A stretch of DNA of 5,083 nt, from positions 1 to 5,083 of the forward strand of contig CAJTMX010000077.1 of assembly GCA_910577235.1 (NCBI GenBank), read 5' to 3'. Shown here one piece after another: positions 1 through 5,053 of the stretch. Position 1 is the first letter of the stretch. Every line of letters begins with the position of its first letter. The notes beneath the pieces were generated by a model. It worked only from the letters and a program-made list of their open reading frames with translations. It did no database searches and was not told the origin of the DNA. A program made the position numbers and the translations under genes. This DNA is from an uncultured Acetatifactor sp. GTDB taxonomy: Bacteria > Bacillota > Clostridia > Lachnospirales > Lachnospiraceae.

Positions 1-23
1 AAAATACTCTATTTTTCTATTTT

Positions 24-52
24 ACCATACTGTTTTCTTGCATTTCTGTCAA
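24..52 (-). promoter_or_regulatory. Probable sigma-A promoter directed out of the left edge
   Basis: On the minus strand a perfect -35 hexamer TTGACA (47-52) is followed after 17 bases by TATGGT (24-29), which matches 4 of 6 bases of the -10 consensus. Transcription would start near position 17 and run off the left edge, so the controlled gene is not visible. The sequence lies in AT-rich intergenic DNA and is divergent from the hydrolase promoter. The -35 and spacing are excellent and the -10 is weaker. Confidence 0.45.
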
Positions 53-87
53 GATCACCATTACTATTTCAGCAGAATTAAGTTATA

Positions 88-123
88 AACAGAATCTGCC
101 CTTGTAAATTGTCGAAAAATGTT
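88..123. repeat. 36-bp direct repeat, left copy
   Basis: This 36-bp segment, beginning AACAGAATCTGCCC, recurs in the same orientation at 4963-4998 with a single difference (A at 115, G at 4990). Identity stops abruptly on both sides. The copy lies in intergenic DNA and supplies the -35 region of the hydrolase promoter. The outermost bases AACA and TGTT are complementary, but there is no longer terminal inverted repeat. It could be a dispersed intergenic repeat, the trace of an insertion, or a recombination site; the sequence alone does not decide. Confidence 0.85.
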
Positions 124-130
124 TTATAAT
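102..130 (+). promoter_or_regulatory. Probable promoter of the alpha/beta hydrolase gene
   Basis: TTGTAA (102-107, 4 of 6 bases of the -35 consensus) is separated by exactly 17 bases from a perfect TATAAT (125-130). Transcription would start near 137, giving a leader of about 75 bases. The -35 box lies inside the 36-bp repeat while the -10 box lies just outside it. The second copy of the repeat has no matching -10 box, so promoter activity is not a property of the repeat alone. Confidence 0.6.
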
Positions 131-148
131 GCATATTACATTACAAAA

Positions 149-180
149 CGTGATAACATCAAGTTACACGATGCGTGATA
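149..180 (+). promoter_or_regulatory. Overlapping inverted repeats in the hydrolase leader
   Basis: CGTGATAAC (149-157) can pair with GTTACACG (163-170) around a 5-base loop, with one bulged A. The CACG at 167-170 can instead pair with CGTG at 174-177. CGTGATA also occurs twice as a direct repeat (149-155 and 174-180). The segment begins about 12 bases after the predicted transcription start. It could be a protein operator or an RNA switch between two weak hairpins. No known riboswitch was recognised. Confidence 0.3.
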
Positions 181-195
181 TACAACACTCATTTT

Positions 196-204
196 AAAGG
201 GGGA
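196..204 (+). promoter_or_regulatory. Ribosome binding site of the hydrolase gene
   Basis: AAAGGGGGA ends 7 bases before the ATG at 212. It supports that start, which also keeps the complete N-terminal membrane segment. Confidence 0.7.
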
Positions 205-211
205 ATTTAAC

Positions 212-1180
212 ATGTGGAAAAAAATCAGAAAAGTACTGAAGTGGCTGCTGATCCTGCTGGTGGCGATCATCCTACTCGGAATCATCGTCAACCTGATATG
301 CAAGCTTTTGGCAAAGTCCAAGCTCCAGGACGCCTATGGACAGGCGGTCACAGTGGACGGAAAGAGTATGAGGGTGGATATTAGGGGCAACGGGGAAGGC
401 CCTGTCATCATCTTGCTGTCAGGATTCGGCTGCGCGTCTCCCGTGCTGGAGCTGGAACCTCTGTCCGCCGCTCTCTCCCAAGACTATCTGGTGGTGACGG
501 TAGAACCTTTCGGCTACGGACTGTCCGACGGGACAGACAAGGACCGCACCATTGAAAACATCGTCAGCGAACTGCACAGCTGCGTGGAGACGCTGGGCTA
601 TGAGGAATATTATCTGATGGGGCATTCCATCGGGGGACTGTATTCTCTCTACTGGGCCAACCAATATCCCCAGGAGGTTATAGGCTATATCGGCATAGAC
701 CCTTCCGTCCCCGGCATGAACGACGAGCAGCCGTTCCCGATCAGCGTCTCGGCCATCAACAAGCTCTCCGGCTATCTGACAAAAGCCATGAACGCTGTGG
801 GCCTTAACCGGCTGCTGTCCGCAGGACATCCCGAAAAGGCCATATACGCGGATACGTCCTATCCCTACACGCAGCAGGAACTGGAGGTATTTCGTATCCT
901 GTCTCTGGACAACGCCTACAACAGCACTGTCATAAACGAGATAAATCATCTGGACGTCAACGTTGAAACCGCCAGAGGTATGAGATTTCCCGATCACGTA
1001 TCCGTTTTGGAGTTCGTATCCAGCAGCAACTGCGATCTTATGTCCTCCTGGGAACAGCTCCACCATGACGTGTTGCCCGAGAACGGCCGGGGAGAAGTCA
1101 TTCGGCTGGAGGGCAGTCACTATCTGCACTTTGAATATCTGGACCAGATCGTGGAATATGCGAAAGACTGGGTAAAATAG
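212..1180 (+). CDS. Membrane-anchored alpha/beta hydrolase
   Basis: A 322-residue protein with an alpha/beta-hydrolase fold, a family that cleaves esters, amides and related bonds through a Ser-acid-His triad. Residues 8-34 form one long hydrophobic helix preceded by basic residues (MWKKIRK), so it is probably a signal anchor with the catalytic domain outside the membrane. The nucleophile is S139 in GHSIGG (137-142). SGFG at 70-73, after a hydrophobic strand, fits the oxyanion-hole loop. H303 in GSHY is the likely catalytic histidine, and D275 is a candidate acid, 28 residues before it. DPSVPG (163-168) follows the strand after the nucleophile elbow, as in other members. The gene stands alone on the plus strand with its own promoter and a terminator just downstream. 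The fold and anchor are well supported; the substrate cannot be read from the sequence, and similarity to the S33 peptidase/esterase group is only general. Confidence 0.93.
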   Translation: MWKKIRKVLKWLLILLVAIILLGIIVNLICKLLAKSKLQDAYGQAVTVDGKSMRVDIRGNGEGPVIILLSGFGCASPVLELEPLSAALSQDYLVVTVEPFGYGLSDGTDKDRTIENIVSELHSCVETLGYEEYYLMGHSIGGLYSLYWANQYPQEVIGYIGIDPSVPGMNDEQPFPISVSAINKLSGYLTKAMNAVGLNRLLSAGHPEKAIYADTSYPYTQQELEVFRILSLDNAYNSTVINEINHLDVNVETARGMRFPDHVSVLEFVSSSNCDLMSSWEQLHHDVLPENGRGEVIRLEGSHYLHFEYLDQIVEYAKDWVK

Positions 1181-1182
1181 GT

Positions 1183-1235
1183 AAAAAAACAGAAACAGGC
1201 GGTGAGGGGAATTCATACTCCCTCACCGCTTTCTG
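1183..1235. terminator. Probable bidirectional terminator between convergent genes
   Basis: GCGGTGAGGG (1199-1208) and CCCTCACCGC (1220-1229) form a perfect 10-bp stem around an 11-base loop, 18 bases after the hydrolase stop codon. The plus-strand T tract is short (TTTCTG from 1230), but an A7 run at 1183-1189 gives a T-rich stretch on the minus strand. The hairpin could therefore also stop transcription of the minus-strand operon that ends at 1449. The stem is certain as sequence; termination is inferred. Confidence 0.7.
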
Positions 1236-1288
1236 CTCCTGCTTACAATTCATTATCAGCAAATATCACAACGCACTCAAACTACCCG

Positions 1289-1323
1289 GGTTGATTAAAT
1301 CCCCTTTTACAGAATTATCAACC
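1289..1323. repeat. Imperfect inverted repeat in the convergent intergenic region
   Basis: GGTTGAT (1289-1295) and ATCAACC (1317-1323) are complementary, and the stem can extend by two A-T pairs with one bulge. There is no T run on either side, so it does not look like an intrinsic terminator. It lies between the 3' ends of the convergent genes and could affect mRNA 3' processing or be chance. Confidence 0.3.
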
Positions 1324-1425
1324 GTCTTCAAATACTGTTCTAATACGGGCCGCTGTCTTGTCCGGCAGCACGGTCATACACTCCGTGCACAACAGACTTA
1401 TAGCAGACCTACCGGACGGTGTCAT
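1318..1425 (-). other. Doubtful 35-codon open frame downstream of the TPR gene
   Basis: The minus strand has an ATG-started frame of 35 codons, beginning MTPSGRSAIS and ending VFEDG, within the 3' region of the CpXC-TPR operon. The peptide contains two cysteines in CTEC. There is no ribosome binding site before the ATG, and the frame stays open upstream only as an out-of-frame shadow inside the TPR gene. I do not recognise it. It may be a gene remnant or chance, and the nested inverted repeats at 1360-1417 overlap it. Confidence 0.15.
1360..1417. repeat. Nested inverted repeats (structured 3' region)
   Basis: An outer pair, GTCCGG (1360-1365) with CCGGAC (1412-1417), encloses an inner pair, GCACGG (1368-1373) with CCGTGC (1383-1388), around a 9-base loop. 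The two GC-rich stems could form one folded element in the 3' untranslated RNA of the minus-strand operon. No T run follows, so it is not an ordinary terminator. Confidence 0.4.
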
Positions 1426-1448
1426 GGAACTTAAACATTGTATACGAC

Positions 1449-2999
1449 TCAGCCTTCCTTCAACCTTTGCCGCCATCGCCACATGTCCGTATAATACTCC
1501 GCCTCTCTGCCCGGCAGCAGACCCGCCGCGCAGGCATAGGCATATGCAAAAAAGCAGTAATTTTCCGTGGAAATGCGGCTCTGAACCATGCTTAACAGGT
1601 TCTCCGCCCAGGATAGGCAAGAGGCATCCCGGGAGGCCAGCCAGGCCGCAAGGGTGAAAGCGGGAATGATGGGCCAGTCCAGCTGTCCCTTGCAGATCTT
1701 ATCCAGTTCATGCAGGGATATGCGGGCCAGAATACACACTGCGGCAAACTGCACTTTGAAAAGCCAGTCCTCGGCATATATCCCGGTATTATTCTGTTTC
1801 GGGGGATAGACCATCACGCCGTACAGGTCGCCACACTGCTCCGGGGAGAGCCGGGCGGCATATCCTCCGGCAGCCTCATACCAGGCGGGAAGATAAAACT
1901 CCGTCTCCGCCAGCTCTCTCACAAGGTCGCTCACATACTCTGAGGGCTTATCTACCGCCGGGACCGGGGTGTTAATATCCCGGTATCTCCACAGCACAAG
2001 CCCCTCCTGATCCAAAGTCTCATCCAAGGACGGAATCTGCGCCTTGGCGGAGGAAAGGACAAAGGAGGCCTCTTTTCCGTAGATCTGCTCCAGCGCCAGA
2101 CGTACCGCGTTGATACTGCTTGCGGACTCCTGACAGGAAGTGCCGCAGCGGAAGACCCCCGACATATTGCCGTTCTGCCGAATGCTGCGCACGGCGTTTA
2201 TAATACTTTCCACGCTGAATTCCAGATAATCCACATTGGGTGTCTTCCGCTCAAGAGCCGCCATACGGCAGAGCCACTGGGCACGGTCATTGCTCGTATT
2301 CGCGGCGGCGCACAGCACCAGACGATCCAATTCAAAGGGATCACCGCTTTCCATAAAACGGCAGAACAGCCAGGAGGGTTCCGCCCAGGAACAATCGTTC
2401 CCGTCTCCTGCCTCCAGTACCTTGTAATAGCATTCCCCTGCCTTTTCCCATCTCCGCCGGGCAGTGAAATGATCGCCCATATCGTTGTAGGCGGAGGCGT
2501 CCGCCGGATTTGCCTGATATCCCATGGCAATATACTGCTCCGCTTCCTCCTCTTTTTCCAGCTCCAGACAGGTTAGCCCCGCAAAGGTGTACCTTGAAGT
2601 GGTGGCGCCCTGGGACAGTCCTTTCATAATGATCTCCAGCGCCTTTTCCGGGTTCTTTTCATGGCGGTACAGATTGCACTCCACCACATATCTGTCCGTG
2701 GTGTCCTGTCTGGCCTCGCCCTGGGGCATACTGTTCAGAACTTTATGGCAGAGAGCCCACAGCTGTTCGCGCAGCGGTTCCTCATACCGGTCGATGACCA
2801 GCAGCAGATAGGCAATAAAGGTACAGACCTCCTGCTCTCCCGCTTTTTCCGCAAGGTGGGGATCGCCCAGCCATTCAGGCAGGAGTTCCGGGCTCTGCTC
2901 CTCGCCCCGCCACAGGGAGGAGGCATAATATCGCAGGGCCTGCTGTACATTTCCCGTATCGTATAGTCTTTTCGCTTCTTTCAGTATATCCGATCCCAT
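1449..2999 (-). CDS. TPR-like repeat protein, partner of the CpXC protein
   Basis: A 516-residue soluble protein with no signal peptide or membrane segment. The N-terminal part resembles tetratricopeptide repeats: helical pairs near residues 3-30, 103-130, 136-164 and 170-197. The last is the clearest, with AYNDMGDHFTARRRWEKAGE at 170-189 matching the usual small/aromatic spacing. TPRs are protein-binding scaffolds. The C-terminal half (about 340-516) is rich in helices and aromatic residues (for example WLFKVQFAAVCILARI at 412-427) and could form further helical or HEAT-like repeats, but I cannot name a family. The ATG directly follows the stop of the CpXC gene, and its ribosome site lies inside that gene, so translation is probably coupled. 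That implies the two products are made together and may bind each other. The molecular function is unknown. Confidence 0.9.
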   Translation of the reverse strand: MGSDILKEAKRLYDTGNVQQALRYYASSLWRGEEQSPELLPEWLGDPHLAEKAGEQEVCTFIAYLLLVIDRYEEPLREQLWALCHKVLNSMPQGEARQDTTDRYVVECNLYRHEKNPEKALEIIMKGLSQGATTSRYTFAGLTCLELEKEEEAEQYIAMGYQANPADASAYNDMGDHFTARRRWEKAGECYYKVLEAGDGNDCSWAEPSWLFCRFMESGDPFELDRLVLCAAANTSNDRAQWLCRMAALERKTPNVDYLEFSVESIINAVRSIRQNGNMSGVFRCGTSCQESASSINAVRLALEQIYGKEASFVLSSAKAQIPSLDETLDQEGLVLWRYRDINTPVPAVDKPSEYVSDLVRELAETEFYLPAWYEAAGGYAARLSPEQCGDLYGVMVYPPKQNNTGIYAEDWLFKVQFAAVCILARISLHELDKICKGQLDWPIIPAFTLAAWLASRDASCLSWAENLLSMVQSRISTENYCFFAYAYACAAGLLPGREAEYYTDMWRWRQRLKEG

Positions 3000-3749
3000 C
3001 TAATCCTCTCCTCCTTCCTGTCTCATACTGTTATGGAAAGCGATGGCCCAGGACAGATCGTAGAGATGGAACCGCCCGTCGTCCTCCGCAAGTCCCCTGT
3101 CCCGCAGCATGTTCATGACTATCTGATAGGCAGCGTCATTGATGCCCTGGGGCATGATCTGACCGTTGGTCAGATAGATATCAAACTGATAGACATCCTC
3201 CCCGTAGACTCCGGCCTCGTTTTCCGGTGTGGCAAAATACACGGTACCATCCCGTTTTTCCGCGGTTTCCGGATGCAGTATCCCTGTGAAAAAAGCGTTC
3301 CACACCTCGTAGCCCTGGGATTGCAGGGCCCCTATCATAAAGGGTTTCAACAACTGCACGGCCCTGTCGTTCAGGCAATGCTGACGGATGCGCTGCTGTT
3401 CCGCCATGGCGTAAAAATTCCCCACCGCCCGATGCTCCACGCCGGACAGCCCCAGGCCCTCTAGCTTGCCGTTCATGGACTCTAAAACAGCGTCGATATC
3501 CTGCGCCTCTATCCCCGGGACCAGCACGGCCGCAATGCCATACTCCCTGTGGATATAGCGGCTGGGATAGCAGATCTCCGATATCGTTCCGCACTTGGGG
3601 CATTTCGGATGAAAAAAAGCGCCCTCCTCCAGCGTCTCTCTGCCCTCGGGCCAGTCATCCATATCGAAACAGTCGATCTTTTGGATAGGATAAATATTGC
3701 CGCAGTTCTGGCACTGGACAGTTGTTTTTGTCGTGTGAATGTTGCTCAA
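3000..3749 (-). CDS. CpXC-domain protein (putative zinc-binding)
   Basis: A 249-residue cytoplasmic protein with an N-terminal CpXC-type domain. CQNC (C13, C16) and CPKC (C50, C53) make two Cys-x-x-Cys pairs about 35 residues apart, the second with the Pro that names the family. Four cysteines in this arrangement suggest a zinc knuckle or ribbon. Residues 54-110 continue the domain (CYPSRY, then a strand at GIAAVLVPGI). The remaining part (about 120-249) is mixed alpha/beta and not recognised separately. CpXC proteins are of unknown function as far as I know. The start is TTG at 3749: a good ribosome site precedes it, and the first internal Met (residue 30) would lose the first cysteine pair. 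It is the first gene of a two-gene operon with the TPR protein, with no gap between them. Family assignment rests on the cysteine pattern and overall look. Confidence 0.9.
   Translation of the reverse strand: MSNIHTTKTTVQCQNCGNIYPIQKIDCFDMDDWPEGRETLEEGAFFHPKCPKCGTISEICYPSRYIHREYGIAAVLVPGIEAQDIDAVLESMNGKLEGLGLSGVEHRAVGNFYAMAEQQRIRQHCLNDRAVQLLKPFMIGALQSQGYEVWNAFFTGILHPETAEKRDGTVYFATPENEAGVYGEDVYQFDIYLTNGQIMPQGINDAAYQIVMNMLRDRGLAEDDGRFHLYDLSWAIAFHNSMRQEGGED
3010..3016 (-). promoter_or_regulatory. Ribosome binding site of the TPR gene, inside the CpXC gene
   Basis: Minus-strand AAGGAGG lies in the last codons of the CpXC gene, 10 bases before the ATG at 2999. The CpXC stop (TAG, 3002-3000) touches that ATG, an arrangement typical of translational coupling. 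Confidence 0.75.
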
Positions 3750-3756
3750 CGGTACA

Positions 3757-3762
3757 CCTCCT
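3757..3762 (-). promoter_or_regulatory. Ribosome binding site that sets the TTG start of the CpXC gene
   Basis: Minus-strand AGGAGG is followed by TG and ends 7 bases before TTG at 3749. No ATG is available at a suitable distance, so this site decides the non-ATG start. TTG starts usually lower translation. Confidence 0.75.
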
Positions 3763-3787
3763 AATCTGTTAATATCTGCAACGCTAA

Positions 3788-3823
3788 ACCGGGCAAACGC
3801 ATGATTATATCCATTTGCCCGGT
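3788..3823. repeat. 10-bp perfect inverted repeat bracketing a -10 box (possible operator)
   Basis: ACCGGGCAAA (3788-3797) and TTTGCCCGGT (3814-3823) are exact complements separated by 16 bases. The minus-strand TATAAT at 3804-3809 sits in the spacer. If that box is used, transcription starts inside the downstream arm, so the mRNA would not contain both arms and the element would act as DNA, for example as a repressor site. No T run follows on either strand, so it is not a clear terminator. Confidence 0.55.
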
Positions 3824-3834
3824 CTGCTTGTCAC
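3804..3834 (-). promoter_or_regulatory. Candidate promoter of the CpXC-TPR operon
   Basis: A perfect minus-strand TATAAT (3804-3809) lies about 55 bases upstream of the TTG start. The best -35 match is GTGACA (3829-3834, 5 of 6), with a long 19-base spacer. The imperfect spacing would suit a regulated or activator-dependent promoter, consistent with the inverted repeat around the -10 box. Confidence 0.45.
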
Positions 3835-3841
3835 CCTGCGT

Positions 3842-4184
3842 TCAAACATAATATATACAACTGCTGTGGTTTTGATGAACTTCCCTAAAACCCGCAACTA
3901 ATTCCCTGGAGAATTCAGTTGCATCTATTTTCTCTCCAATTATCTCCTGTATGAGAGACGGGCACATGTCCCACATCACACAGTAAACGGTCCTGTTTGA
4001 AAAGCGCCTGTTCATCGCCTCTGTTCTTGCTGTTTATTTTCCTCAGGCCCAAAGCCCAAGCTCCTGCAGAGCGTCATTGGATGTAAAAGCCTTCATACTC
4101 CGCGCACTCGGTCTCCCTTTGCCGTTTCCGCCAAATTCTTTAATTGTTTTGATCAGTATTACATAATCATTTGCGTTTCACTCA
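3842..4184 (-). other. Stretch without a confident gene; short minus-strand frames only
   Basis: No gene can be supported here. Two short minus-strand frames share one reading phase. The first is 44 codons with no start (4043-4177, containing KGRPSARSMKAFTSNDA). The second is 57 codons from ATG at 4015 to TGA at 3842 (starting MNRRFSNRTV, ending CIYYV). The second has only AGAGG two bases before its ATG, too close for a normal ribosome site. The peptides look protein-like in composition but match no family I recognise. They may be remnants of a decayed gene upstream of the CpXC operon, or chance. No RNA gene or terminator was seen. Confidence 0.25.
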
Positions 4185-4439
4185 TTATACCACCGAATAT
4201 AGAGTAACACAATGGATATTTGCCTCCTGGATTCTTGTTAAGATGGTATCAAGGCAGCTCATGCTGTTTTTGAATTTTGGGCACTGCTCTATGCCCCTAA
4301 AGTCAAAGAAACTTGCCCACTGATGGGCGACCGTTTCCTCTGTGGGGCTTCCGTCAATCTTCAATGCCGCAAGCGAAGGTTTTGCCAAACCGGCGGCGAT
4401 ATTTCTCCCTCTAATACCTACAAAACCGCAAAGGGCCAA
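4185..4439 (-). CDS. Hypothetical short protein or gene remnant
   Basis: An 84-codon frame that begins at TTG and lies 58 bases after the YciI-family gene on the same strand. The frame is open back to a TAG about 30 bases further upstream and has no ATG near its beginning. The only purine-rich stretch (AGAGGA) is over 20 bases from the TTG, so the start is poorly supported. The product would contain a glycine-rich hydrophobic N-terminus (LCGFVGIRGRNIAAGLA), then a polar segment with WASFFDFRG, and five cysteines. I do not recognise a family. It could be the tail of a decayed gene. A plus-strand frame crosses the same bases and is no better supported. Confidence 0.25.
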   Translation of the reverse strand: MALCGFVGIRGRNIAAGLAKPSLAALKIDGSPTEETVAHQWASFFDFRGIEQCPKFKNSMSCLDTILTRIQEANIHCVTLYSVV

Positions 4440-4497
4440 ATTGACGGTGATTTGCGGAAATATCCTCTATTTACCCCCGTATTGTCCCTATCCGCAA

Positions 4498-4797
4498 TCA
4501 CAGCAAGTAATTGTTTTCCCGGTTTGCAATCTGTAAACCGACTAATTTGTAGGTTGCATATCCTCCCATAACCAGCGGCTCTGATTTGCAAATTTCTTCT
4601 GCTTCTTCACGGCTCTCTGTTTTTAGGATATACATACCTGCCATTCCCGGATAACCTTTAAAGACACCGCAGATTTCCAGCTTTCCTTCATCATCCAGCT
4701 TTCTTATGTTCTCAACGTGTTCCATAACTACCTGCTTTGTCATTTTATTATAGGTCTTGCTTTTCTCAATCATCATCATGTACATCAACTTTTCCAT
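4498..4797 (-). CDS. YciI-family small protein
   Basis: A 99-residue protein resembling the YciI (YCII) family of small dimeric ferredoxin-like-fold proteins, proposed to be enzymes with a conserved His/Asp pair. Supporting features are H27 in VMEHVENIRKL, D35-D36 and G38 in DDEGKL, the central GVFKG...GMYILKT strand region (44-60), the EEAEEI helix (64-69), and SEPLVMGGYATYKLVGL (72-88), which corresponds to the family's 'DP...G' segment with Glu replacing Asp. The N-terminus is Met-rich (MYMMM). Length is normal for the family. The ATG at 4797 has a ribosome site 8 bases upstream and a good promoter. It appears to be transcribed alone or with the weak 84-codon frame downstream. The biological role of this member is unknown. 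Confidence 0.85.
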   Translation of the reverse strand: MEKLMYMMMIEKSKTYNKMTKQVVMEHVENIRKLDDEGKLEICGVFKGYPGMAGMYILKTESREEAEEICKSEPLVMGGYATYKLVGLQIANRENNYLL

Positions 4798-4805
4798 ACG
4801 ATTTT

Positions 4806-4810
4806 CTCCT
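4806..4810 (-). promoter_or_regulatory. Ribosome binding site of the YciI-family gene
   Basis: Minus-strand AGGAG ends 8 bases before the ATG at 4797. It favours this start over the Met codons at residues 5 and 7-9. Confidence 0.7.
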
Positions 4811-4838
4811 ATACATTCTATGGGGATTCACTGGGGAT

Positions 4839-4867
4839 ATTATATTATATTTATCCGGCTATGGCAA
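4839..4867 (-). promoter_or_regulatory. Promoter of the YciI-family gene
   Basis: Minus-strand TTGCCA (4862-4867, 5 of 6 bases of the -35 consensus) is followed after exactly 17 bases by a perfect TATAAT (4839-4844). A second TATAAT overlaps it at 4844-4849 but lacks a spaced -35 box. Transcription would begin near 4832, giving a leader of about 35 bases. The -35 box lies inside the arm of an inverted repeat (4861-4868). Confidence 0.65.
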
Positions 4868-4955
4868 TCTGTCTGTGATTTACCGGAAACGAAATTCAGC
4901 CCCTTAGCAAAGGCGGGAAAAGCTGTCAAGAGCGCGTAGCGCGAAATATTGCCAT
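4861..4955. repeat. Spaced 8-bp inverted repeat upstream of the YciI-family gene
   Basis: ATGGCAAT (4861-4868) and ATTGCCAT (4948-4955) are exact complements 79 bases apart. The left arm covers the -35 box of the promoter. Just inside the right arm is a small GC palindrome (CGCG-TAG-CGCG overlap at 4932-4943). The spacing is too large for a simple terminator. It could be a small repeat element's ends, a looping operator, or chance. Confidence 0.35.
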
Positions 4956-5020
4956 GTGTTGTAACAGAATCTGCCCTTGTAAATTGTCGGAAAATGTTCT
5001 AACTCCTTGAACGAATCCAA
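4904..5020 (-). other. Doubtful short frame crossing the right repeat copy
   Basis: A minus-strand frame of 38 codons runs from TTG at 5020 (a GAGG precedes it by about 5 bases) to TAA at 4904, with a protein-like composition (starting MDSFKELEHF, ending SFSRLC). The 36-bp repeat encodes HFPTIYKGRFC within it. In the left copy the same phase reads HFSTIYKGRFC and then stops almost at once. A second phase is also open through the repeat, so coding is uncertain. It is more likely part of an intergenic repeat than a gene. Confidence 0.15.
4963..4998. repeat. 36-bp direct repeat, right copy
   Basis: Second copy of the repeat at 88-123, same orientation, 35 of 36 bases identical. The copies start 4875 bases apart and enclose every gene in the window. 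Here the -35-like TTGTAA (4978-4983) has no -10 box at the right distance. It lies about 165 bases upstream of the YciI-family gene. Confidence 0.85.
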
Positions 5021-5053
5021 CTTTTCCTCGGGTCTTTAACAGTTCTACAACAC

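Noticed and set aside
136..321. Minus-strand 61-codon open frame at the start of the hydrolase gene
   Set aside because: It overlaps the hydrolase start region on the other strand and shows no ribosome site or recognisable feature.
419..1216. Long minus-strand open frame opposite the hydrolase gene
   Set aside because: It is antisense to a gene with a clear fold, catalytic motifs, promoter and ribosome site, and its translation shows no recognisable domain.
3033..3464. Plus-strand open frame of 143 codons opposite the CpXC gene
   Set aside because: It is a shadow of the CpXC gene, with no ribosome site and no recognisable protein features.
4178..4255. A minus-strand phase reading SIVLLYIRWYNE, reminiscent of the C-terminal YIxWYN segment of IS3-type transposases
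   Set aside because: The match is only a few residues, is flanked closely by stops in that phase, and no DDE residues or terminal inverted repeats were found nearby.
4323..4571. Plus-strand open frame overlapping the end of the YciI-family gene
   Set aside because: It overlaps a recognised gene on the opposite strand, lacks a ribosome site and has a cysteine/arginine-rich composition typical of spurious frames.
88..4998. The two 36-bp repeats as part of a CRISPR array
   Set aside because: Only two copies exist, 4.8 kb apart, with no regular spacers and no cas genes.
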